DNA of 64,000 nt from Pseudoalteromonas arctica A 37-1-2. GTDB taxonomy: Bacteria; Pseudomonadota; Gammaproteobacteria; Enterobacterales; Alteromonadaceae. The stretch's first letter is position 1. Each line of letters starts with the position of its first letter. The DNA lies in contig NZ_CP011025.1 in NCBI RefSeq assembly GCF_000238395.3, positions 2,046,001 through 2,110,000 on the forward strand, read 5' to 3'. The notes under the pieces are model-generated. The model made no database searches. It was not told the origin of the DNA and saw only the letters and a list, made by a program, of their open reading frames with translations. Below, one piece after another: positions 29,928 through 39,326 of this stretch. Position numbers and translations under genes: made by a program.

Positions 29928-31076
29928 CTAATTGAAATAACTGACGTAAGATGGTGCGTCAATTTGCAATTGACTTTGAGTCGTAAATAACTTCCCAGAT
30001 GCTAAATCACGCTTAATAATCACAACATTATTACTATATTGATTAGCCACTAATAACTGTTTTTGTGATTTTGAAAAATTAAAATCACGAGGATGTAAAC
30101 CGCCACTTGAGACTTTATTAATTAATTGTAGTCGGGCTTCTGCCATTAATTGATAACCATAAATTGCATTCTCACCGCGCACAGCCACATAAACATGGCG
30201 ACCATCCTCAGAAATACGAATTGCCGATGCAAGGTTTTGTTGCTCGTCAACTTTTGCGGGCATTATATTTGTTTTTGAAACGTGTAATAACGCACCATTT
30301 TGTAATATTTTGAAGATACTAATACTGTTACTCAATTCATTTAAGCTAAACACTAATTTTTTAGCCTGATGAAAAGCAAGATGGCGAGGCCCATCCCCCG
30401 GCGTTAATTCAATGCGGTGTACTGGCGTAAAATCACTTTTTAAGCTATCAAAAACAATAATCTCGTCTGTACCTAAATCCGTCAAATACAGATAGCCACT
30501 TTGCTTATCCCACCCCGAAAAATGTAAATGAGCACTTCGTTGTCTGGGCGTAATACTACTTCCTGTATTAATAAATTGACCCCGTGATACTAATAATCCT
30601 GCCTTATTAATATTAAACAGTTCACTATTACCTGTCGTGTAATTTACAACAGCTAACTGCTGGCGATCATCCGAAATATTAATATGACATAGCCCTTTTC
30701 CTTCAATCGGGTACGTTTTAAGCTTTGTAAACGCGTTACTTTTTCAGTCATACACGTTAATAACAGATTTTTTATCAAGTCCTCTGCCAATGCTATACAA
30801 TTTATTTATTGTCGGTTGCCAATTTAGATAGCTTGGATCGGTTGCCGATACAACGACGCGTTCGTTAATTAATAGATCATCACTTTCGTTATAAGAAACT
30901 AAATAAACGCCCTGATCAGGCTCATTTGTGTAGCTGCCGACTAAAAAATAATTAAGTCGAGATTGTTCATCGCTGATACTTTGACAACCACCAAGGCAAA
31001 AAATAAAGGATATAAAAACAAACAGCTGAGCGCACTTTTCAAGTCGTATATGTAATCCTGTTAGCCATAAACTCAT
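29928..31076 (-). pseudogene. YbhE-type lactonase lipoprotein gene with a premature TGA
   Basis: One continuous frame of 383 codons broken only by TGA at 30744-30746 (codon 111). Part 1 is a signal peptide with lipobox LGGC, then YFLVGSYTNEPDQGVYLVSY. Part 2 continues in the same frame (ISDDRQQLAVVNYTTGN, QRSAHLHFSGWDKQSG, YLTDLGTDEIIVFDS, GDGPRHLAFH) and matches the seven-bladed lactonase / 6-phosphogluconolactonase-like family (PF10282). Either a recent nonsense mutation, plausibly from TGG, or a base-call error. Coding pattern is otherwise intact. Confidence 0.8.
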
Positions 31077-31090
31077 TTATTCAATTCCCT

Positions 31091-33376
31091 TTACTTAATT
31101 TGAATTTCAAACAGTGCTGCAGGCACATTTTTAGATGGATGAGCGAATTCTAGTATCAAGTGTTGCGTTGTTATAGGCTCTACTAAATCGATTTTATTAA
31201 TACTTTGATAATTACCCGTAACGTGTGCAATTACCTCACCAGAATCTGTTTTAATTGTATAGGTTTGCACACAATAAGGTACCTGGTCTTCGTTATGCTC
31301 CATTAATACGGTTTCTAACGCATGGTCAAAGTCACTATCAAAATAAAGAACTATTTGCCTCATCGTTACTTTTTCTGGCCATACTAACCTTAGGGTTGGC
31401 GATGGATCTGCTAAATCAGCAACCCATGCATTCGTTTGTAGCCAAGGCCTCACAAAGCCGTTAATTACCTGCGTCGCTTGGTGATTATGAATGGCGGGAG
31501 ATATACCGATTGCCAAATTTTGACCGTTTGGCCGCCGCGCTGGTGTCCAAAATTCAAACTCTTCAAGACCACTATTTTCAGGTACTGTTTGTTTGCCTTT
31601 ATTTGATACCGCTTTGTGAACTTTATTGAACACAACCATAGTGCCCGTAATAAGCTGCTCTGTGGTAGCAAGCTCTATATCACTGTTTTGTAAAAAACAA
31701 ATGAACCCGTACTGCATCTCTAAGCTGCAATCACTAAAATCAAACTCGAGCGTACTTTCGCCCGCTGTGACAGACAAACTGATAGTTTTATTTATAACAT
31801 CTGGCGTATAGTTTTCATGCTTGATACTAGTGCGTAATTGGCACGTTAGCTCTGTCTCTTTATGAGCAAAAACCGTTATGCTAATTGTTGGTCCTTGGCC
31901 TTTTGCAAAAGCAACCAACTGTGCACACGATGAATCTAATTGCATTCTACTGCCGCTAGGTTGAAAACCATTGAACACTAATTCACTCGATGCAGTAATA
32001 GAGGCTTGGGCTGCTAAATTATTGTGCTTATCTAAACGAATCCCAGGGATACTTTGGCCATTTAGATTCAGGTTTTGCTGTAACTGTGCTATGTGTTCTG
32101 GCTGTAATAGCTCTTTGGGTGTGATATTGAGTTTATTACACATAGCAGCAGCTGCCCCCACCGCTTGTCCGCCGTGTGCGCAGGTGATCATAACTCGTGT
32201 TGAACCAAACGCCATATGTGTTGCGCTGATTATTCGTCCTGCATAATATAAATTTTCTATATCACGGCTAACAAAGCAGCGGTACGGTATTTGGTAAACC
32301 CCTTTTGAATGATATTGAGAGCAAGGAGGTCGTTCGCTGTATATGCCTTCAGCGGGGTGAATATCAATCGCCCATCCACCAAAAGATACAGCATCATTGA
32401 ACTGGGTTTGCTCAATAATATCTTGCTGTTTTATCATATATTCCCCTTCAAAGCGCCTGCTTTCGCGTTTGCCAGGAATTGTACCTACCCATTCTAAGGT
32501 TAGATTTTCGACATCATCAAACCTGCCGCTATTTTTTATATAGTCCCAAATTCCGTAAACGAGTTTCCAAAGCTCCCATTTAATATCCTCAGTTTCATAA
32601 ATAGTATCGCGTATTCCGCCAAATTCTATCCACCAAAACTTACAACCAGAGTCACTTCCGGCAATATCTTTACAGCGAGGTATCGCTTCTATTTGTTCAT
32701 ACGAGTAAGCAAAATCAGGAGCTTTGTAACTAATAGGCTGATCCATTTTTTTACTGTAGAAAAATAATGTATGGCCAAGCAACTCCATGTTCTCTTCATC
32801 AGATGCTAACAGCTCACCAAACTCTGCTTTTGATTCAGCACCAATTCTGAACCCCGCTCCAGCATTAAACGCAACAAGGCCATCGCCGGTCGCATCACAA
32901 AATAACGGCGCACTAATAATGTAATGAGTAGAATTTTGACTGCAAAATGCCTCTACACTGGCAATCTTAGTGCTGTGCTGTTTATTTACATCAAACACAG
33001 AGGTATTTAACAACAAGGTAATATTTTTTTCGGCAATCACTTTGTCGAGCAAAATGGTATCGAAAATTAATGGGTTACCATGTCTGTTTAACTTAAGATT
33101 ATCCAGCATGATCTCATCAATAACCCCACCCTCACGTGACCAGCGATTATTGTTGCCCATATGCGATGTTGCCCCCAACGCCCATAATCTTACTTCACTT
33201 GACGCATTACCACCGAGTACGGGACGATCTTGAATTAACACAACCTTGCTACCCGCTCGCGCCGCACTGATTGCTGCACATGTACCTGCTAAGCCACCAC
33301 CGGCAACAACAAACTGAGTATTTAATTGTTGTTTCTTATTTTCACGTGCAGCTTCATTAAAGTTTTGCTTAATCAT
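31091..33376 (-). CDS. FAD-dependent oxidoreductase with C-terminal galactose-binding-like domain
   Basis: 761 aa, no signal peptide. N-terminal FAD-binding GGGLAGTCAA and a GGNASSEVRLW block typical of the FAD_oxidored family (PF12831); a second FAD contact around FCDATGDG and the C-terminal cofactor segment YYAGRIISATHMAFGSTRV. Residues about 590-761 look like a discoidin/galactose-binding sandwich (NLAIGISPAIHNHQ ... TLRLVWP ... FEIQI). The start overlaps the GH117-like stop by 8 nt. Function unknown; enzymes of this family occur beside glycosidases in planctomycete polysaccharide loci. Confidence 0.8.
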   Translation of the reverse strand: MIKQNFNEAARENKKQQLNTQFVVAGGGLAGTCAAISAARAGSKVVLIQDRPVLGGNASSEVRLWALGATSHMGNNNRWSREGGVIDEIMLDNLKLNRHGNPLIFDTILLDKVIAEKNITLLLNTSVFDVNKQHSTKIASVEAFCSQNSTHYIISAPLFCDATGDGLVAFNAGAGFRIGAESKAEFGELLASDEENMELLGHTLFFYSKKMDQPISYKAPDFAYSYEQIEAIPRCKDIAGSDSGCKFWWIEFGGIRDTIYETEDIKWELWKLVYGIWDYIKNSGRFDDVENLTLEWVGTIPGKRESRRFEGEYMIKQQDIIEQTQFNDAVSFGGWAIDIHPAEGIYSERPPCSQYHSKGVYQIPYRCFVSRDIENLYYAGRIISATHMAFGSTRVMITCAHGGQAVGAAAAMCNKLNITPKELLQPEHIAQLQQNLNLNGQSIPGIRLDKHNNLAAQASITASSELVFNGFQPSGSRMQLDSSCAQLVAFAKGQGPTISITVFAHKETELTCQLRTSIKHENYTPDVINKTISLSVTAGESTLEFDFSDCSLEMQYGFICFLQNSDIELATTEQLITGTMVVFNKVHKAVSNKGKQTVPENSGLEEFEFWTPARRPNGQNLAIGISPAIHNHQATQVINGFVRPWLQTNAWVADLADPSPTLRLVWPEKVTMRQIVLYFDSDFDHALETVLMEHNEDQVPYCVQTYTIKTDSGEVIAHVTGNYQSINKIDLVEPITTQHLILEFAHPSKNVPAALFEIQIK

Positions 33377-34583
33377 AACTCTTGATCTCTTTTTCTTGTT
33401 TTTGATATGAGCGTTTATTTTTTAATTCTGGGCTTAATGACTGCGCAAAATAAACACTAGGCTGGTGAGGTACATCCGTAACTTTTAATTCTTTTTCAAG
33501 CTCATTTACCATTAAACTACAATCAAATCTGGCTAAAAAACTGTGTTTATTGCGCGCTTGTTTGTCTGAAAAGTGGCACAAGCCCCACTCAATCCCGTTT
33601 GATTTGCTTTCACAGTCAAATGCATTGGCAACATAAGGACCTGCTGCAATTGGCATGAGGGATGTCACCGCGGCAATCGAAAAGTTCACCCCATCAGGTG
33701 AATATTGAATGGTGTTACTTTCATTGCCATTTCTGATAGTAAAAGCAGCTATTCCTGATTTAAACGGAAAATAAGTAGTTTCGTGGCCTGAGTTTAAAAT
33801 AGGGTTCAGAGGGTGTTTATCAAAAGGCCCAAAAGGATTATTCGCGGTTGCCAAGCCATTACCCACTAAGTAATCGGGTCTATCTCCGTAGGCGGCTTTA
33901 TAGTATAAATGTATTTTTCCGTTATAAATTAATAAATAAGGGTCATGAATCGAGAATTGATCCCAACTTCCCGGCTCACCATTTTCAATAATAACCTCGC
34001 CATGTGGCAACCACGGTCCATCTGGCGTATCGGCAACTGATAGTGTTACCGGACAATGATCACCTTTCTTACCGCTAGCTTCATTAAAGGCTTGATAATA
34101 AAGATAATATTTATTTTCATAAATCAAGATATCTGGTGTACTAACCGAGCGCCAACCTAACTGCGGGTGCTTGGGCCTAGTGACGGCGATACCTTGTTCA
34201 ACCCAGTCAAATCCATTAATACTGATGGCATAGCCAATTTCGGATAAATCCCAATCAGTGGAGGGAGTCAACTCATTACAGCGCTGCGCCCCTTTTGGTG
34301 GGAATTGAGTGCACCGTTTTGTGTACCAAACATAATAAAGACCATCAACTTTGATAATTTTAGATGGGTCGCGTCTTGAAATAGTCCCATCATTATTATG
34401 ATAGCTAAACCCAGTGAGCTCAGTGTACTTAAAGCTAGTAAATAAAGGGTTGTCTTCCGGACGAGGGGTTAAATAATTGTCATACAACCTCGACATTGCT
34501 GCACTCAATTCTCGTGCTGGTTTTTTAGCTGGAATATCCCATGGGTAACTTTGCTGCTTTAATTTGTTATTGCTATTGCTCAT
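33369..34583 (-). CDS. GH117-like glycosidase (paralogue)
   Basis: 404-aa five-bladed beta-propeller, no signal peptide, so cytoplasmic. Aligns with the GH117 protein at 48301-49383: Asp72 in RRDPSK, Asp214 in SIHDPYL, Glu268 and His267 in NSGHETTY, the set of residues known from alpha-1,3-(3,6-anhydro)-L-galactosidases. It is clearly divergent from that second copy, so its substrate may differ (another GH117 clade). Overlaps the symporter stop by 11 nt and the FAD gene by 8 nt: a tight operon. Confidence 0.82.
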   Translation of the reverse strand: MSNSNNKLKQQSYPWDIPAKKPARELSAAMSRLYDNYLTPRPEDNPLFTSFKYTELTGFSYHNNDGTISRRDPSKIIKVDGLYYVWYTKRCTQFPPKGAQRCNELTPSTDWDLSEIGYAISINGFDWVEQGIAVTRPKHPQLGWRSVSTPDILIYENKYYLYYQAFNEASGKKGDHCPVTLSVADTPDGPWLPHGEVIIENGEPGSWDQFSIHDPYLLIYNGKIHLYYKAAYGDRPDYLVGNGLATANNPFGPFDKHPLNPILNSGHETTYFPFKSGIAAFTIRNGNESNTIQYSPDGVNFSIAAVTSLMPIAAGPYVANAFDCESKSNGIEWGLCHFSDKQARNKHSFLARFDCSLMVNELEKELKVTDVPHQPSVYFAQSLSPELKNKRSYQKQEKEIKSYD

Positions 34584-36258
34584 TGATACGTACCTTTACT
34601 GCCTTACTTCTAAACTTAAAAACTAAAACACCCCCTAATATAAAAATGCCAATGCTTATTACTGTTATTTCGATTTTTCCGGTAGTTGCAATTGCGGCCA
34701 ACGAAAGCATAATCGCGCCAGTAGAGAGAATACCAAACCCTAAAACTCGAATACCATGATTGTTATCCGCGCTTTTTTCTGGAGTTATTAATTCGGCCGT
34801 CGGTTTAATTTGGCTTAATTCGACTAAGTAGTTTTCATAACACGCAGGTGTTTTTCTTTGTGCTCTTAAGTACAACTCAAATACCGTCAGCATCAATACA
34901 GGAAATAACACCCCCATCATCATCTCCTGCGCTCTATCTAAGCTAAAATCAAATAACCAAGGACTCACAAACTTAAAAAAAGCATTCACCAGTAAACTAA
35001 AAATAGTGGTTATTAAAATCGTTTTCCCAGTTTGATAACGAGAAAAAAGCAACCAAATGGGTGGCAAAAACAACGGTCCACCAGTGAGCGCAGCCATGGT
35101 CATTACCACTTCAACTACACCACCAAGTAAGGGAATTAGTAACGCAACAATAATCGTAATTAGACCGAGTACGCCAGTTGCAATTCGACCGACCTTAACT
35201 AGCGTAGCTTGGGAAGCATCTGGTTTTATATTTTTATATATGTCATTACTGATAACACCTGCGGCGATGTTTAAAGACGTGTTAATTGAGCTTGATGTCG
35301 CAAATACCATTCCTGCTAGCATTAATCCAAGCATCCCTACTGGCAATACTTCTTTGCACATTTGCAAATAAGCCCCTTCACTTTCAAACCCAACTAGATT
35401 GGGGTTCATCGTTCGGTAAATCATCGGGGCTAACATCCAAACTACTGGGCAAATAAGATAAAGAATCGCAAATAGTCCCCCAACCTTTTTTGCATCCTTT
35501 GGTGTTTTCACACTGGTGAAGCGTTGAATATAAGACCAGTTACCAGCAATAAAAAATAAGTTATAGAGCCCAAAGGCAAAGATAAACTCCCATGAATACT
35601 CATCATTTACTGAGTTAAAAAAATCATCAGGTGCTTTGTCGATAAAGTTCTCAATGCCGCCAATCGCCTCAAATGATAGCGGTACCACAATTAATACCGC
35701 TGCAGTGAGCACCACAAATTGCAAAATGTCGGTAATTATCACCGCCCATAAACCGCCAACAGCGGTATAGGCTAAGATCAATAGTCCTAAAATGATGACG
35801 GTATATTCAAGAGATAAACCCGTAGCGACTTCAACTATTTTTGCCACTGGATATAAAAAAGCACCAGTCGAAAAGCTCGCAATTAAGAGAAAAATATAGG
35901 TATAAGTTCTTTGTACATTTAAGCCAAGGCGCTGCTTAATAAATTCGGCTGCGGTTAATACACCGGTTTTCTGCCATTTAGGCGCAATAAATAAAGCAAT
36001 CAACACCCCTGCTAAACACATAGTCCATTGAATAGTAATCGCCACCCAGCCATGCTTATATGCAATAGCTCCCCATACAACAAATGTACCTGCCGAGAAG
36101 AAACTCATAAACAGTGACAACCCGCTCATCCACCAAGGTAGCGCACCTCCCGCAGAGAAAAAGCTTTTCATATTCTTTCCAGCAGCAGAAAAACTTAAGC
36201 CACACCCAATGATCAATAAAGAAAATATAACGACTACACTTATATCAATAATATGCAT
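34573..36258 (-). CDS. Sodium/solute symporter (SSS family)
   Basis: 561 aa with about 13-14 hydrophobic helices; it starts with a membrane helix and has the SSS-type blocks YKHGWVAITIQW and TAVGGLWAVIITD. Inner-membrane Na+-coupled uptake, probably of a sugar released by the GH16/GH50 enzymes, by operon context. Starts 4 nt after the GH16 stop and overlaps the GH117-like gene. Confidence 0.88.
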   Translation of the reverse strand: MHIIDISVVVIFSLLIIGCGLSFSAAGKNMKSFFSAGGALPWWMSGLSLFMSFFSAGTFVVWGAIAYKHGWVAITIQWTMCLAGVLIALFIAPKWQKTGVLTAAEFIKQRLGLNVQRTYTYIFLLIASFSTGAFLYPVAKIVEVATGLSLEYTVIILGLLILAYTAVGGLWAVIITDILQFVVLTAAVLIVVPLSFEAIGGIENFIDKAPDDFFNSVNDEYSWEFIFAFGLYNLFFIAGNWSYIQRFTSVKTPKDAKKVGGLFAILYLICPVVWMLAPMIYRTMNPNLVGFESEGAYLQMCKEVLPVGMLGLMLAGMVFATSSSINTSLNIAAGVISNDIYKNIKPDASQATLVKVGRIATGVLGLITIIVALLIPLLGGVVEVVMTMAALTGGPLFLPPIWLLFSRYQTGKTILITTIFSLLVNAFFKFVSPWLFDFSLDRAQEMMMGVLFPVLMLTVFELYLRAQRKTPACYENYLVELSQIKPTAELITPEKSADNNHGIRVLGFGILSTGAIMLSLAAIATTGKIEITVISIGIFILGGVLVFKFRSKAVKVRINEQ

Positions 36259-36262
36259 AGCC

Positions 36263-37537
36263 TTAGTCCTCGCTATTTTCTTTTCGGGTGTAGTACCTAA
36301 CCCAATCTATTGCCATGCTGGTACCATCAATATCATCACTTACAGGACCTGCAATCGCCGCTTTTAAAATAGCTAAACTAAATAACATCGTTGTTTCACT
36401 AAAGCAGACATCATTTCTCATTGTGTAATAGAGTTCACCGTCAAAATAAAAATTAAAGTAATCTTTATTCCATTCAAGTCCATAGGTATGAAACTCTTTT
36501 GAAAAATCAGCAACGTCAGCGGCATTATATGAGGTGATTTTTTTCCAATTCTCTCCATCGTGATACTCGATGTTGTAATCGGAAATTAAATTGCGATAAG
36601 CACCTTTATCAACACCATGCTCTTGCAGCCAACCATTAATAAATTGAATAGCGCCAATTTCATGCGACTTATCCCAACTGAGTTCTAAAAACTTTTCACC
36701 ATGTTTTTCTGACACCCAGCGTGTTTGCGGATTACCATCAATAGCAAAAGACTCTTCTGATATTAACTTATTAAATAACCCATTCGTTTTTATAGAAACA
36801 TCGTCAGCTTGCGCTAAATTACTTATATTCTTTATTTTTTCTTCGTCAAATGCATCAGGGTATTGAGCGCTAGGCGCAAAGACTCTAAATTCAGAAATAT
36901 GAAGAGACGTAGGATTAGTCGATGTTAATCGTATTTTTTTAGTTTTAACTGGCTTGTTAAACTCAACAGTGTGATCAGGCTTGCCGATTAAAGTGTGGTG
37001 TAACTGGTTATCACTGTGAGTAACACGGCCATTTGGTAGTGTATAAGTATCGGTCCAGTTATGTACGTTGGTATTAATTATATTAGGGAAATGGCCTTCA
37101 TTAATATCAATCTCGCATGCCTTTAAGCCATCTTTAACCCCTTGTTTTGGCCAAAACCAAAATGAGTTATTCGTGCCATAGGCACCGGCATATTTAAAGC
37201 GAGCTTCAAAGTAGCCATAATGAAATGAGCGTTTTGACCAAATATTACCTGTCGTCCAGTCTTGGCCACCTCGAGGTTCTTTCTTCGCTAATAAGTGCAG
37301 TATTCCGTCTTTAACTTGTGCATTATCGCGCCAGCGACTACTTAATACCCATGGGTTTTCTGTCGGCCCATTTTGAGAGACCCAGTTTTTATCTAATTCA
37401 GCATTCGCATAATTAAACTCATCATTCCACTGTAATTGCCATGTTGAGGAGTCAAGTTCGCGTGGTTGATCAGCACCAGCAAAAAACGATGTGACAACTA
37501 TTGTTGCCAGCGTACATTTAGAAAATACTTTAAACAT
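36263..37537 (-). CDS. GH16 glycoside hydrolase with nested discoidin-like domain
   Basis: 424 aa, signal peptide about 1-22. The GH16 jelly-roll starts with LQWNDEFNY; catalytic motif EIDINE with Glu142 (nucleophile), Asp144 and Glu147 (acid/base). The fold is interrupted: after VHNWTD (about 163) comes a foreign stretch (about 180-342) with discoidin/F5-8-like halves (KTKKIRLTSTNPTSLHISEF, then AIDGNPQTRWVSE and YNIEYHDGENWKKI), and GH16 resumes at FHTYGLEWNKDYFNFYFDGE. Endo-cleavage of agar or porphyran is probable from context; the subfamily is undetermined. First gene of the operon. Confidence 0.88.
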   Translation of the reverse strand: MFKVFSKCTLATIVVTSFFAGADQPRELDSSTWQLQWNDEFNYANAELDKNWVSQNGPTENPWVLSSRWRDNAQVKDGILHLLAKKEPRGGQDWTTGNIWSKRSFHYGYFEARFKYAGAYGTNNSFWFWPKQGVKDGLKACEIDINEGHFPNIINTNVHNWTDTYTLPNGRVTHSDNQLHHTLIGKPDHTVEFNKPVKTKKIRLTSTNPTSLHISEFRVFAPSAQYPDAFDEEKIKNISNLAQADDVSIKTNGLFNKLISEESFAIDGNPQTRWVSEKHGEKFLELSWDKSHEIGAIQFINGWLQEHGVDKGAYRNLISDYNIEYHDGENWKKITSYNAADVADFSKEFHTYGLEWNKDYFNFYFDGELYYTMRNDVCFSETTMLFSLAILKAAIAGPVSDDIDGTSMAIDWVRYYTRKENSED

Positions 37538-37562
37538 GTTTTACCCTTTATTGTTGTTTTAT

Positions 37563-37585
37563 CTAACGAGTTATAAGTTTTATTT
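37563..37585 (-). promoter_or_regulatory. Candidate ECF-type promoter before GH16
   Basis: On the minus strand it reads AAATAAAACTTATAACTCGTTA, ending about 27 nt upstream of the ATG. It shares ACTCGTTA and spaced bases upstream with 27733-27756. Such CGTT-type -10 elements are common for ECF sigma factors. Visual match only. Confidence 0.35.
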
Positions 37586-37640
37586 CATGCTAGGTATTGT
37601 CTTGAGAAATCAAAATGACACAATTTTTATTAAAAAAATA

Positions 37641-37671
37641 AAAAAGCCCGCAGAAATGCTGCGGGCTTTTT
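37641..37671. terminator. Terminator of the TonB-dependent receptor gene
   Basis: AAAAAGCCCGCAG AAATG CTGCGGGCTTTTT, an 8-bp GC-rich core with A and T tracts on both sides. It ends receptor transcription and isolates it from the GH16 operon. Confidence 0.88.
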
Positions 37672-37685
37672 ATTAGATTAAAAAT

Positions 37686-38060
37686 TTAGAAATTAATACG
37701 GGTATTAAGTCTCAATGTCCGGCCTGTTTTATATGCGTAAACAGTACGTGATTTAGTTGCATCGCCTTCAAGCGGGCTGCCTTCAGAAAACGTTTGGCCA
37801 CCAGCATTTAAGAAACGACTGGTAAAGTATTGTCTTACGCCTTCATCAGTTACGTTAGCTACCTGTAACGATACAGTCATGTAGTTATTTACTTTATAAC
37901 TTGCAGAAAAATCGAGTGTTTTACGTCCTTCTTCCCACAGCGATCCGTTTTCCCATGAGCGTTGTACAAGTTGATCTGTAGTGCCTTGATACGCTAAACG
38001 AATTTGGTGTCCGTCTTTTTCCCAAAAACCTGTTACGTTGTAGCTGTGCTCTGGTGTATA
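37686..38060 (-). pseudogene. TonB-dependent receptor, 3' part after the IS insertion
   Basis: Encodes the last 124 residues of the receptor beta-barrel, from YTPEHSYNVTGFWEKDGHQI to the terminal strand RTLRLNTRINF ending in Phe, as usual for outer-membrane barrels. It continues in frame from the 5' part at 39327-42425 once the IS element and one ATA copy are removed. A local ATG inside the IS end (38090) is not a real start. Confidence 0.92.
38058..38060. repeat. Target-site duplication, left copy (ATA)
   Basis: ATA directly before the left inverted repeat; the same ATA follows the right end at 39327-39329. Confidence 0.8.
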
Positions 38061-38128
38061 TGTAGTGGTACAGTGATTTTGGCCACCCATTAAGAAAGAA
38101 ATGTTATGCTATTTGCATACAAATTTGG

Positions 38129-39318
<1,190 letters not shown>

Positions 39319-39326
39319 CCACTACA

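Noticed and set aside
30744..30746. Selenocysteine readthrough of TGA in the lactonase gene
   Set aside because: Lactonases of this family have no catalytic Cys at this place and no SECIS-like hairpin was evident just after the TGA; a nonsense change or base error is simpler.
29928..31076. Two separate genes or a frameshift for the lactonase
   Set aside because: Both halves are in the same frame and the segment between them stays open apart from one TGA, so a frameshift is excluded and two genes are unlikely.
37686..38090. Small independent gene of 134 codons beginning at 38090
   Set aside because: Its first 10 codons lie in the IS end and the rest is the receptor C-terminus, so it is a fragment and not a gene.
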